The notes beneath the pieces are model-generated. The model was given only the letters and a program-made list of their open reading frames with translations. It searched no databases and was not told where the DNA came from. Below, one piece after another: positions 44,112 to 52,971 of a DNA stretch of 64,000 nt. A program made the position numbers and the translations under genes. The stretch is from Joyebacterum sp964521425 (GTDB taxonomy: Bacteria; Joyebacterota; Joyebacteria; Joyebacterales; Joyebacteraceae), in contig CAZFRO010000009.1 in NCBI GenBank assembly GCA_964521425.1, positions 22,176-86,175 on the forward strand. The letters run 5' to 3'. How positions within the stretch are numbered: position 1 is the first letter of the stretch; the number at the start of each line of letters is the position of its first letter.

Positions 44112-45125
44112 ATGCTGGTCCTCGGAGTAGACACATCGTGTGACGAGACCTCTGCGGCCGTTCTCTCGGATGGCCGCACGATTTTCTCGAGCATCGTCGC
44201 GTCACAGGCAGTCCACGCGCAGTTCGGAGGCGTGGTGCCGGAGTATGCCTCCCGGGCGCATATGCAGCTGATCGTGCCGATCGTCAGACAGGCGCTCGAG
44301 ACCGCTCAAGTCGAACACGGGCAGATCGATGCGATCGCAGTCACGAATCGGCCAGGGCTTGTTGGGTGCCTCCTGGTGGGAGTCTCGTTTGCGAAAGCGC
44401 TTGCGTACTCCCTCGACATCCCCGTCGTCGGCGTTGATCACATCGAGGGACATGTCTTCGCGTCGCGTCTGGCAGAGCCGGATCTTCGTCTGCCTGCCGT
44501 CTGCCTGATAGCGTCGGGCGGGCATACAGAGCTGATCCGTGTGGACGCCTGGGGTGAGTACGAGGCGCTGGGGCGGACGCGCGACGATGCGGCGGGCGAG
44601 GCCTTCGACAAGGTCGGGAAGATGCTCGGAATGACCTATCCGGCCGGCCCCGAGATCGAACGGAAGGCACGTGGTGGAGACCCCACGGCCTTCGACTTCC
44701 CACGCGCCATGATGCAGCGGGGCAATACCGACTTCAGCTTCTCGGGCCTCAAGACCGCTATCAGGTACAAGCTCGAGGACATGGGGTCGCTTCCCGAGGG
44801 CGATGAGCTTCGAGATTTCCTGGCGAGTTTCCAGGCGGCGGTCGTCGATGCGCTCGTCGTGAAGACGATGTGGGCGGCGGAGGAAAACGGCGTTCCCACC
44901 GTTACTCTCGGTGGCGGAGTCGCCGCGAACGGAGCCCTGAGGGAGCGCCTGGTGGAAGATGCTGCAAGGCTGGGCGTGAGCGTTGTCATCCCACCCCGTG
45001 AGTTATGTACCGACAACGGCGCCATCATTGCAGCGGTAGGTGATGCGCTTCTCGCGCGCGGGCAGCGAGACGGACCTGCGCTGGGCGTCAGCGCGTCCCG
45101 CGAGATCGTCGCGCGTTCGTTGTGA
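44112..45125 (+). CDS. tsaD: tRNA threonylcarbamoyltransferase TsaD
   Basis: The protein has 337 residues. It has the ASKHA fold with VLGVDTSCDETSAA, the metal-binding H-x3-H in VDHIEGHVFASRL (near 109 and 113), SGGHTELI and the nucleotide site GGGVAANGALR. TsaD adds the threonylcarbamoyl group to A37 of ANN-reading tRNAs together with TsaB and TsaE, which are not in this window. Confidence 0.97.
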   Translation: MLVLGVDTSCDETSAAVLSDGRTIFSSIVASQAVHAQFGGVVPEYASRAHMQLIVPIVRQALETAQVEHGQIDAIAVTNRPGLVGCLLVGVSFAKALAYSLDIPVVGVDHIEGHVFASRLAEPDLRLPAVCLIASGGHTELIRVDAWGEYEALGRTRDDAAGEAFDKVGKMLGMTYPAGPEIERKARGGDPTAFDFPRAMMQRGNTDFSFSGLKTAIRYKLEDMGSLPEGDELRDFLASFQAAVVDALVVKTMWAAEENGVPTVTLGGGVAANGALRERLVEDAARLGVSVVIPPRELCTDNGAIIAAVGDALLARGQRDGPALGVSASREIVARSL

Positions 45126-45165
45126 AGAGCCCCGAGAGCCTTGCCCCGAGAGGGACCTCGTAGAA

Positions 45166-47637
45166 ATGCCTGATACGTATGTAAGCGTGGCCGTTCCGCT
45201 TCCCGTGACCGGGACCTTCACATACCTTGTGCCTGAGGAGTTCGCCTCGGTCGTGGCGGTCGGTGTTCGCGTGCTCGTGCCGTTCGGTCGGAGGAAGCTC
45301 ACCGGCTTCGTCGTCGCGAAGGAGGACACCTCCGACATCGCGCAGGTCAAGGCGATCCTCGATGTGCTCGATGTCGATCCGGTCGTCGGTCCGCGCATGA
45401 TCGAACTCACACGCTGGATCGCTGACTATTATATGGCCCCATGGGGCGAGGTTCTGCGCGCAGCACTCCCACCCGGCATCAACATGGAGAGTAGGCGTTT
45501 CGTTCGCATCACAGACGAGGGCCGAGAAGCTCTGGATGAGGGGGACTCCTCGCTTCCGGAGAGACGACGGCTTCTCCTCGAGGCTGCAGCCAAGCGTGAG
45601 AAGGTGACCCTCGGACTGGCCAACCGGGAGGCAGGTGTCCCGAGGGGACAGAGTACCGATGTGCTGGCGCTTGCGAGTGCGGGTCTCGTGGAGTTCTTCG
45701 AGGAGGTTCTTCCTCCGAGTGTCGCGGCGGGAACGGAAGCCGTGATTCGACTTATTGGCACCTCCAACTCGGCGCAGGATGCGGCCGACAAGCTCGCGAG
45801 GCGCGCTCCGAAGCAGGCGAGCGTCCTCAAGCTCCTCGCTGACTCGGAGAGCGGCACGGTTCCTGTTGCTGATCTATCTCAAGCGGGGATCAGCTCGGCG
45901 ACCGTGACGAGGCTCGCCGAACGAGGTCTCGTCGAGAGAACAGAGCGGAGTCGTCCGAGGCTCTCCGTAGGCATGGAGGGTTGGGATCTTGGGGAGGAGG
46001 GGCCGCTCAAGCCACAACAGGAGGAAGCACTCACGGCCATTCGCGCGAAGATGGATGCCCAGGTGCCTGCGGTGTTTCTTCTTCACGGCGTGACCGGTAG
46101 CGGCAAGACACGTGTCTACAGCGAGACCATCAGAGCGGCACTTGAGCTAGGGAAGAGCGCCATCATACTCGTCCCGGAGATATCACTCACGCCGCAGATG
46201 GTTCAGCGGATGAAACTGGAGTTCGGAGAGCGTGTAGCCGTCATCCACAGCGGGCTCTCCCTCGGCGAACGGTACGACACATGGAGCGCCATCAGGAAAG
46301 GGCAGTTCCCGGTCGTCATCGGGCCGCGGTCGGCGGTGTTCGCGCCGGTCAGAGATCTCGGGGTCATCATAGTCGATGAAGAGCACGAGCAGACGTACAA
46401 GCAGAGCGAGTCTCCTCGGTATCACGCCCGCGATGTGGCGGCAATGCGCGCACGACTCGAGGGCGCTCTGGTCATCCTCGGTACGGCAACGCCGAGCCTC
46501 GAAAGCTATCTCAATGCCAGAGACGGCAAGTACGAGCTTGTCGAACTCCCCGAGCGCATAGACGCGGGACCACTTCCCGAGGTCGAGATCGTTGACATGC
46601 GCGAGATCGAGACAGTGGATTCCGATGGGATCTTCTCGGCTGCGCTCAGGGACGCCATCTCTGAGACGCTCGACAGCGGGCGGCAGGTAATCCTCTTTCT
46701 GAACAGGCGGGGGTTTGCGTCGTTCGTGCAGTGCATGGACTGCGGCCACTCGGTCCGCTGCGATGACTGCAATGTATCGATGACGTATCACTCGACCGGG
46801 AAGCTGATGCGCTGCCACTACTGTGGAAGGACCGGGGCGGCGCCGGACAGCTGTTCAGAGTGTGGAAGCATCAACCTCAGGTTCGGTGCGCCGGGGACAC
46901 AGCGAGTCGAACCCGCACTGGCCGAGCTCTTTCCCGACGCTGTTGTTCAGAGGATGGATCAGGACACGACATCGCGCCACGGTTCGCACTGGCGGATCCT
47001 GAAGGAGTTCGCATCGGGAAAGACCGATATCCTGCTGGGCACACAGATGATCGCCAAGGGGCTCGATTTTCCCGGCGTCGGACTGGTCGGCGTCGTGGCT
47101 GCTGACGTCGGCCTGAACCTCCCGGACTTCCGGGCAGGTGAGAGGACGTTCCAGCTCCTGACGCAGGTGGCCGGGCGAACTGGCCGGGGTGGAACACGCG
47201 GCAAGGTTATCGTCCAGACATATCTGCCCGATCACTACACGATCTCGCTGGCGCAGACCCAGCGCTTTGAGTCGTTCTTCAAGCGGGAGATCACGGAGCG
47301 CCAGGGACTCGGCCTCGGGTATCCTCCGCACAGCCGCCTCGTCTCGGTTGTGATCAGGGGACGGGACGAACAGCAGGTGATGAAGGCGTCGGCGAGGCTT
47401 GCCGACTTCCTCGAGAAGGGCGCCGAGCAGATGCCGGAGCCACAGCCGGAGGTTCTCGGGCCTGCCCCGGCTCCGCTCGAGCGGATCAAGGGGACCTACC
47501 GCTGGCTGGTGGTGGTGCGCGGACTCGGGGGAAGCGCCAGGACCCTCATCTCCGCTGCGATGGAGCAGAAGGCGGCTCTCAAGCTTCCGAGCGGGGTTCA
47601 GCTTGTCGTCGATGTGGACCCGCTGGACCTCTTGTAG
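45166..47637 (+). CDS. priA: Primosomal helicase PriA
   Basis: The protein has 823 residues from ATG 45166; the open frame overlapping tsaD is not expected to be translated. The 3'-end-binding domain (VAVPLPVTGTFTYLVP) is followed by a winged helix, Walker A GVTGSGKT, DEEH, and paired zinc sites (CMDCGHSVRCDDC, CHYCGRTG, CSECGS). Helicase motifs include GTQMIAKGLDFPGV and QVAGRTGRG. It restarts stalled forks. Confidence 0.97.
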   Translation: MPDTYVSVAVPLPVTGTFTYLVPEEFASVVAVGVRVLVPFGRRKLTGFVVAKEDTSDIAQVKAILDVLDVDPVVGPRMIELTRWIADYYMAPWGEVLRAALPPGINMESRRFVRITDEGREALDEGDSSLPERRRLLLEAAAKREKVTLGLANREAGVPRGQSTDVLALASAGLVEFFEEVLPPSVAAGTEAVIRLIGTSNSAQDAADKLARRAPKQASVLKLLADSESGTVPVADLSQAGISSATVTRLAERGLVERTERSRPRLSVGMEGWDLGEEGPLKPQQEEALTAIRAKMDAQVPAVFLLHGVTGSGKTRVYSETIRAALELGKSAIILVPEISLTPQMVQRMKLEFGERVAVIHSGLSLGERYDTWSAIRKGQFPVVIGPRSAVFAPVRDLGVIIVDEEHEQTYKQSESPRYHARDVAAMRARLEGALVILGTATPSLESYLNARDGKYELVELPERIDAGPLPEVEIVDMREIETVDSDGIFSAALRDAISETLDSGRQVILFLNRRGFASFVQCMDCGHSVRCDDCNVSMTYHSTGKLMRCHYCGRTGAAPDSCSECGSINLRFGAPGTQRVEPALAELFPDAVVQRMDQDTTSRHGSHWRILKEFASGKTDILLGTQMIAKGLDFPGVGLVGVVAADVGLNLPDFRAGERTFQLLTQVAGRTGRGGTRGKVIVQTYLPDHYTISLAQTQRFESFFKREITERQGLGLGYPPHSRLVSVVIRGRDEQQVMKASARLADFLEKGAEQMPEPQPEVLGPAPAPLERIKGTYRWLVVVRGLGGSARTLISAAMEQKAALKLPSGVQLVVDVDPLDLL

Positions 47638-47679
47638 GTCCGAGCCACTGGGCTGTGCGCGCATACGCGCATCCGATGC

Positions 47680-47708
47680 TTGACGGCGGCAGCGGCTTCG
47701 GGTAAATT
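47680..47708 (+). promoter_or_regulatory. sigma70-type promoter
   Basis: TTGACG, 17 nt, TAAATT (47703-47708), about 70 nt before the HD-domain gene. Confidence 0.55.
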
Positions 47709-47777
47709 AGATAGTACCTGCCCCCTTTGTGGGCAGGCGTGTTTTTCAAGCATACATTGAGATGGAGAGTACGCAGT

Positions 47778-48443
47778 ATGACGCAAGTGACATTCAACAA
47801 GATTCAGAAGGACGCCGAGATAACGACCATGCTCAAGACCGCGAACGATCAGCTCGGGGTCATCGGGTATACAGAGCACGGCGTGAGGCACGGCAAGTGG
47901 GTCGGCCGCACGGCGCAGAAACTCCTGAAGCAGCTCGGCATCGATGGGCGGCAGGCGGATCTGGCTGGTCTCGCCGGCTACATGCATGATATCGGGAACA
48001 TCATCAACCGGGAGGACCACGCTCAGTCAGGCGCTCTTCTCGCGTACCGGCTCCTCATGAACCGGGAGATGCCTCTCGACGAGATCATGATGGTGATGTC
48101 GGCAATCGGCAACCACCACGAAGAGCACGCCGACCCGGTGAACAACGTATCGGCCGCGCTGATCCTCGCCGACAAGGCAGACGTTCATCGCTCGCGCGTA
48201 AGGAACCCCTCAACGCTCAAGTTCGATATTCACGATCGTGTCAACTATGCGGTGCGGAAATCGAATCTGATCGTCGATCCGGAGAACAAGCACATCACGC
48301 TCAATCTGACCATTAACACGAAGATCTCGCAGGTTATGGAGTATTTCGAGATATTCATGTCACGGATGGTTGTGTCTCGCAGGGCGGCTGACTTCCTCGG
48401 ATGCAAGTACGGGCTCTTTGTCAACGACAACCGATTGCTGTAG
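47778..48443 (+). CDS. HD-domain phosphohydrolase-like protein
   Basis: The protein has 221 residues. The HD domain (about 30-150) shows HGVRHGKWVGR, GYMHDIGNI (His-Asp), EDHAQSGALLAYRLL and NHHEEH, metal ligands of HD hydrolases. The C-terminal part (LNLTINTKISQVMEYFEIF) may bind a ligand. The substrate is unknown; nucleotides are likely. Confidence 0.85.
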   Translation: MTQVTFNKIQKDAEITTMLKTANDQLGVIGYTEHGVRHGKWVGRTAQKLLKQLGIDGRQADLAGLAGYMHDIGNIINREDHAQSGALLAYRLLMNREMPLDEIMMVMSAIGNHHEEHADPVNNVSAALILADKADVHRSRVRNPSTLKFDIHDRVNYAVRKSNLIVDPENKHITLNLTINTKISQVMEYFEIFMSRMVVSRRAADFLGCKYGLFVNDNRLL

Positions 48444-48486
48444 CACCTGGCTGCGTGCGTGCAACACGCCCTCGCGGGCGTAGAAC

Positions 48487-48516
48487 TTGACACCTCTGCG
48501 AGTCGGCGTATATACT
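48487..48516 (+). promoter_or_regulatory. sigma70-type promoter
   Basis: TTGACA (48487-48492), 18 nt, TATACT (48511-48516). Just upstream, ACGCCC-TCGC-GGGCGT (48466-48481) is a small hairpin without a T-tract. The promoter serves the TPR lipoprotein. Confidence 0.65.
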
Positions 48517-48566
48517 GTGCGGACTGAAATCACATACGGGGATCGTCAATTGAAGGGGAGGCACTA

Positions 48567-49553
48567 ATGAGCATCGCGAGAACGGCTGCCGTCATCCTGG
48601 CGCTGGCTGCCATCGTGTTTCTGGCCGGATGTGCTGCGGATCCCGCATTCACAAGCGGCAAGGTGTATCTTCAGCAGGAGAACTACGATAACGCGATCGA
48701 GCAGTTCGGGATCGCCATTCGCAACGACGCGACAGCTTGGCAGCCTCACATGTGGCTGGGCAGAGCCTATGCCGACACTGATGAACTCCAGATGGCGCAC
48801 GACGAGTTCTTCATTGCGCTGGACCTCGCGCCTGACCAGAAGGCCATTGACGCCATCGACAATACGATCATCTTCTACTGGCAGGAGTATCAGCAGGAGG
48901 GGAACCTCCTGAACTCAGCGTCGAAGTTCATGGACGCCGTCCTGGAGTTCGAGAAGGCCATCTTGATCGACCCTCGCAAGCCGGATGCCTACGCCAATCT
49001 CGGATACTCCTACCACATGAGCATGGACTACGATAAGGCCATCGAAGCATTCGAGATGGCGCTCGAAGTGGCGCCCGACAACGAGGACCTCCTGACGAAT
49101 CTCGTGTCGGTCTACGACAGTAAGGCTGGAAACCTGGCCGCTCTGGGCGATTGGGCCAGCGCGCTTCTCTACTACGAGAAGATGGAGGGCATTGCGCCCG
49201 ACACCAAGGACATTCAGTACAACATCGCGGAAGCGCACTACAATCTCAAGAACTACCGTGCGGCCATCGTCGCCTATGAGCGCTCCCTCGTCGATGAAGA
49301 GGATGAATATGTCCTCTACAGGGTGTTCCTGTGCTATTGGGGTATCACGAAGCAATTCGAGGCGGACGGCGTGCCGGAACTGGCGCTTCCCGAACTCGAG
49401 AGCGCACTTGTGCCCCTGGAGAGGCTCTCCGAGCTCAATCCTGAGGAGCTTAGCACCCACAGAGCGCTTGCCAGGGTCTACCACAAGCTCGGCAGGACCG
49501 AGGAGGCCATGCTCGAACTGGGGATTATCGAGGAACTGCTGAAGCAGGATTAG
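48567..49553 (+). CDS. TPR-repeat lipoprotein
   Basis: The protein has 328 residues, with an AGGGGAGG site. A lipoprotein signal (VFLAGC) is followed by about six TPR units (for example YLQQENYDNAIEQFGIAIRN, YHMSMDYDKAIEAFEMALEV, YNLKNYRAAIVAYERSLV). It probably anchors in the envelope and binds other proteins; no partner is evident. Confidence 0.88.
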   Translation: MSIARTAAVILALAAIVFLAGCAADPAFTSGKVYLQQENYDNAIEQFGIAIRNDATAWQPHMWLGRAYADTDELQMAHDEFFIALDLAPDQKAIDAIDNTIIFYWQEYQQEGNLLNSASKFMDAVLEFEKAILIDPRKPDAYANLGYSYHMSMDYDKAIEAFEMALEVAPDNEDLLTNLVSVYDSKAGNLAALGDWASALLYYEKMEGIAPDTKDIQYNIAEAHYNLKNYRAAIVAYERSLVDEEDEYVLYRVFLCYWGITKQFEADGVPELALPELESALVPLERLSELNPEELSTHRALARVYHKLGRTEEAMLELGIIEELLKQD

Positions 49554-49618
49554 CAGTCAGCGGCCATTCCCCGGGAAGCACCCCTTCTTCTCCATCCCAG
49601 ATCGATATCCGGTGGCGA

Positions 49619-49649
49619 TGAGGGCGGCGGCATTAGACCGCCGTCCTCA
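49619..49649 (+). repeat. Strong hairpin in the leader of the IlvC-like gene
   Basis: TGAGGGCGGCGG pairs with CCGCCGTCCTCA (one G-T pair) around CATTAGA, about 70 nt before the start codon. It lacks a U-tract and may be a weak terminator or a leader structure. Confidence 0.5.
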
Positions 49650-49719
49650 CGCCTCCGGCGACCACTTCCCTCCGATAACTTCATACTATCTCTACATGCT
49701 ACGACCGGGATCGGTGCAA

Positions 49720-50703
49720 ATGCAGATCATCACCGAACAGGATATCCGGGACAAACCCCTGGTCGGGCAGACCGTCGCCGTCATCGGTTTCGGGAGCCAG
49801 GGCAGCGCGCACGCGTTGAACCTCCTGGACTCCGGCATCGACGTGGTCGTGGGCTTGCGTCCCGATAGCCTGTCGCGTTCGCGGGCGGAGCTTGGTGGAG
49901 TGCGTGTTCTGGATATTCCTGCCGCAGTTGAATCGAGCGATATCGTAGCGCTCATGGTCCCCGACGAGCGCATGTCGGAGGTCTTCACGAGTGCGATCGG
50001 TCCTTTCCTCCGTCAGGGAGCGGCGCTCCTCTTCGCACACGGGTTCGCCATCCGTTATCGCACGATCGTGCCACCCGACGGAGTGGACATCGTGATGGTG
50101 GCGCCGATGGGGCCGGGGATGAGGCTTCGCGAGCGATTCCTTGATGGGAGCGGACTTCCGGGGCTTTTCGCCATCGAGCGGGATGCGACGGGGCACGCGC
50201 GGCGGACGGCTCTCGAGTACGCCAAGGCGGTCGGATGTGGAAAGGTGGCGCTCTTCGAGACGACGTTCACGGATGAGACAGAGATAGATCTCTTCGCCGA
50301 ACAGGCCGTGCTTGTCGGGGGCGTGACTGAGCTCATCGAAGCAGGCTACGAGACCTTGGTCGAGGCCGGGTACAGTCCCGAGTTGGCATACATGGAGTGT
50401 CTGTACGAGCTTGACCTGACTGTCAATCTGATTCGGCGATTCGGCTTGAGCGGGATGCGCGATCGCGTGAGCAAGACGGCCCTCTACGGTGGCCTCACCC
50501 GTGGGGGCCGCGTGGTAGGGCCATCCGTGCGCGAAGGCATGCGCGCCATCCTCGCTGAGATCAGGGACGGCAGCTTCGCGGAGGAGCTTCTGAGGGACGA
50601 TCGGGACGGCGGTCCGGAGCTTGAGAGAAGGCTCAAGGAGAAGGAGGAGGCGTCGATCGAGCGGACCCGGGATGTGCTCAGGCCGCACGCGCACGAGGAA
50701 TAG
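49720..50703 (+). CDS. Ketol-acid reductoisomerase-like protein with altered active site
   Basis: The protein has 327 residues. The Rossmann domain has VIGFGSQGSAHALNL and an NADP-type loop (GLRPDSLSRS), with HGFAIRY after it. Metal ligands of the knotted C-terminal domain are kept: ETEIDLFAEQAVLVGG, ECLYELDLTVNLI and SKTALYGG. The active-site Lys of the APKGPG motif is Met here (MVAPMGPG, codon 50107-50109). In IlvC that Lys is needed for the isomerase step, so this protein may only reduce a 2-keto acid or use another substrate. It stands alone, outside an ilv operon. Confidence 0.85.
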   Translation: MQIITEQDIRDKPLVGQTVAVIGFGSQGSAHALNLLDSGIDVVVGLRPDSLSRSRAELGGVRVLDIPAAVESSDIVALMVPDERMSEVFTSAIGPFLRQGAALLFAHGFAIRYRTIVPPDGVDIVMVAPMGPGMRLRERFLDGSGLPGLFAIERDATGHARRTALEYAKAVGCGKVALFETTFTDETEIDLFAEQAVLVGGVTELIEAGYETLVEAGYSPELAYMECLYELDLTVNLIRRFGLSGMRDRVSKTALYGGLTRGGRVVGPSVREGMRAILAEIRDGSFAEELLRDDRDGGPELERRLKEKEEASIERTRDVLRPHAHEE

Positions 50704-50761
50704 GGGGACGTGCGCCGCATGACGGGCCGCATGTAGTGCGGGGGCCGCGCAGGTCGCGGCG

Positions 50762-50780
50762 GGTCCCACAACGTGGGACC
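50762..50780 (+). terminator. Hairpin after the IlvC-like gene
   Basis: GGTCCCAC and GTGGGACC pair around AAC, followed by GTGCAAAACGG. There is no U-tract, so termination may need Rho. Confidence 0.45.
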
Positions 50781-50792
50781 GTGCAAAACGGC

Positions 50793-50821
50793 TTGACAGT
50801 ACGAGGGGACTGGGCTAGAAT
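50793..50821 (+). promoter_or_regulatory. sigma70-type promoter of the rho gene
   Basis: TTGACA, 17 nt, TAGAAT (50816-50821). The resulting leader of about 180 nt before rho is long. Rho genes are autoregulated through their leaders in other bacteria, so this leader may be involved. No other feature was found between 50704 and 51007. Confidence 0.7.
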
Positions 50822-51007
50822 CTAGCCTGACCAACAATTCTCAGCGCAACGGCTTCCCAGTACCCCATCCGAAGCACACCAACCTGATCCTGTTGCCCGA
50901 CAGAGGATTCCAAGTGTAACTTCGCCGTAGGGGCATCCGAACGCAGTCAGCGATCACCGTGGTCGCGGTCGATCGGTTAGCGCTAAACCCTCTCTCTGAG
51001 GTATGTG

Positions 51008-52567
51008 ATGACAGAAAAGGCCCGAAGCAAGACCAACGGGACGAAGAGGAAGACAGCATCGACGAGGACGGCGCGAGTCGCAAACGGCAACAAAGCGGTC
51101 TCCAAGAGTGCCTCTACACGCTCTGGGAACGAACGTCCGGCTACAGCAGCGACACGGACCGTGAGAAAGAAGCCGGCGGTCCCGGCCGCGCGGAAGCCGG
51201 AGTCCACGACCGAGGCGAAGCCCATGGCTGCGACCGAGGCGAAGCCCGCGGCTGTGACCGAGGCGAAGCCTGCGGCTGCGACCCAGCGTAAGGACCCGGC
51301 CGTTCCCGGCACGGGTGACAACCTGAACATCGGCGAGATGAAACAACAGACGATCCGCGAACTCGTTGACTATGCTGAGTCGCTCGGTCTTGATGGCGTG
51401 GGCGGGCTCAGGAAGCAGGACCTCATCTTCAAGATCCTTGAGGGGCAGACGAAGCGCAACGGTCTCATTTTCAGCGAGGGCGTGCTGGAGATACTGCCTG
51501 ACGGATACGGGTTCCTGCGATCGGTGGACTACAACTATCTGCCGGGTCCGGACGACATCTACGTCTCGCCATCACAGATCAAGCGCTTCGATCTTCGAAA
51601 GGGCGACATGGTCTCCGGACAAGTGCGCCCACCAAAGGAGAACGAGCGCTACTTCGCGCTTCTCCGCGTTGAGGCCGTCAACTTCGAGAACCCGGAGATG
51701 GCGAAGAAGAAGATCCTCTTCGAGAATCTGACGCCACTCTACCCTGAGGACAGGCTCGTTCTCGAGGTTGATCCTACTGACATGACCACGCGAGTTATCG
51801 ACCTTCTCTGTCCGATCGGCAAGGGGCAGCGCGGACTCATCGTGTCGCCTCCCCGGACGGGCAAGACCGTCATACTGCAGAAGATCGCCAACAGCATCAC
51901 GGCAAACCACCCTGAGGTGGTGTTGATGGTGCTTCTGATCGATGAGCGGCCCGAGGAAGTCACGGACATGCAGCGATCGGTCAACGGCGAGGTCATAAGC
52001 TCGACCTTCGACGAGCCGCCGGACCGCCACGTTCAGGTCGCGGACATGGTCATAGAGAAGGCCAAGAGGCTTGTCGAGCACAAGAAGGACGTTGTCATTC
52101 TGCTCGATTCGATTACGCGGCTGGCGCGCGCTCACAACACGGTCGTTCCGCACAGTGGCAAGATCCTCTCTGGCGGCGTCGACTCGAACGCGCTTCAGAA
52201 GCCGAAGCGCTTCTTCGGCGCGGCGCGTAATGCCGAGGGCGGCGGGAGTCTCACCATCGTGGCGACGGCTCTCATCGAGACCGGGTCGCGCATGGACGAC
52301 GTTATCTTCGAGGAGTTCAAGGGCACCGGCAATATGGAGTTGGTCCTGGACCGCAGGCTCACGGACCGCAGGATATACCCATCGATCGATATCCTGAAGT
52401 CGGGTACGAGGAAGGAAGAGCTGCTTCTGCCTCAAGATACTATCAGCAGGCTGTGGGTTCTCAGGAAGTTCCTGAGTGAGCAGACCCCAGTCGGGGCGAT
52501 GGAGTTCCTTCTGGGCAAGATGAGGCAGACGAAGACAAACGACGAGTTCCTGGCCTCGATGAATTGA
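51008..52567 (+). CDS. rho: Transcription termination factor Rho
   Basis: The protein has 519 residues, about 100 more than E. coli Rho. The extra N-terminal part (1-100) is rich in Lys, Ala, Thr and Pro, with EAKPAA-type repeats, as in other high-GC bacteria. Then come the RNA-binding domain (QQTIRELVDYAESLG; DGYGFLR) and the ATPase domain with Walker A SPPRTGKT and Walker B VVILLDSITRLARAHN. It opens the conserved rho-rpmE-prfA-prmC-murA neighbourhood. Confidence 0.97.
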   Translation: MTEKARSKTNGTKRKTASTRTARVANGNKAVSKSASTRSGNERPATAATRTVRKKPAVPAARKPESTTEAKPMAATEAKPAAVTEAKPAAATQRKDPAVPGTGDNLNIGEMKQQTIRELVDYAESLGLDGVGGLRKQDLIFKILEGQTKRNGLIFSEGVLEILPDGYGFLRSVDYNYLPGPDDIYVSPSQIKRFDLRKGDMVSGQVRPPKENERYFALLRVEAVNFENPEMAKKKILFENLTPLYPEDRLVLEVDPTDMTTRVIDLLCPIGKGQRGLIVSPPRTGKTVILQKIANSITANHPEVVLMVLLIDERPEEVTDMQRSVNGEVISSTFDEPPDRHVQVADMVIEKAKRLVEHKKDVVILLDSITRLARAHNTVVPHSGKILSGGVDSNALQKPKRFFGAARNAEGGGSLTIVATALIETGSRMDDVIFEEFKGTGNMELVLDRRLTDRRIYPSIDILKSGTRKEELLLPQDTISRLWVLRKFLSEQTPVGAMEFLLGKMRQTKTNDEFLASMN

Positions 52568-52597
52568 TCCAACTTAAGAATCGCTGGAGGTTGCAGT

Positions 52598-52906
52598 ATG
52601 AAGAAGGACATCCACCCCAAGTACCACGAGTGCAGCGTCAAGTGCGTATGCGGGAACGAGTTCACGACACGCTCGACCCTGGACGAAATCAGCGTCGAGA
52701 TCTGTTCGGCCTGCCATCCATTCTTCACCGGCCAGCAGAAGCTCGTTGATAGTGCGGGTCGCGTTGACCGCTTCCTGAAGAAGTATGGAAGTGAGTTCGG
52801 CGGAGCGCTGGTCGAGGGAAGCGCCATGGACATGGAGAAGCGTGAGGCGGACGAGTCACCCTCCGACGCCGCTACGGCAGACGAGAAGCCTTCGGCCGAT
52901 AACTAG
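52598..52906 (+). CDS. rpmE: Ribosomal protein L31 with acidic tail
   Basis: The protein has 102 residues; the first 70 are L31 (MKKDIHPKYHECSVKCVCGN, ICSACHPFFTGQQK) of the zinc-binding type with CxC and CxxC. The last 30 residues are an Asp/Glu/Ala extension not usual for L31. A GGAGG site precedes the ATG, and it is 30 nt after rho. Confidence 0.96.
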   Translation: MKKDIHPKYHECSVKCVCGNEFTTRSTLDEISVEICSACHPFFTGQQKLVDSAGRVDRFLKKYGSEFGGALVEGSAMDMEKREADESPSDAATADEKPSADN

Positions 52907-52971
52907 TCAGGGTCCCTTTTTCAGGTGAGGCGGATCCCGGCGCACCGACGGTCTGCCCTCGTTGGTTGACG

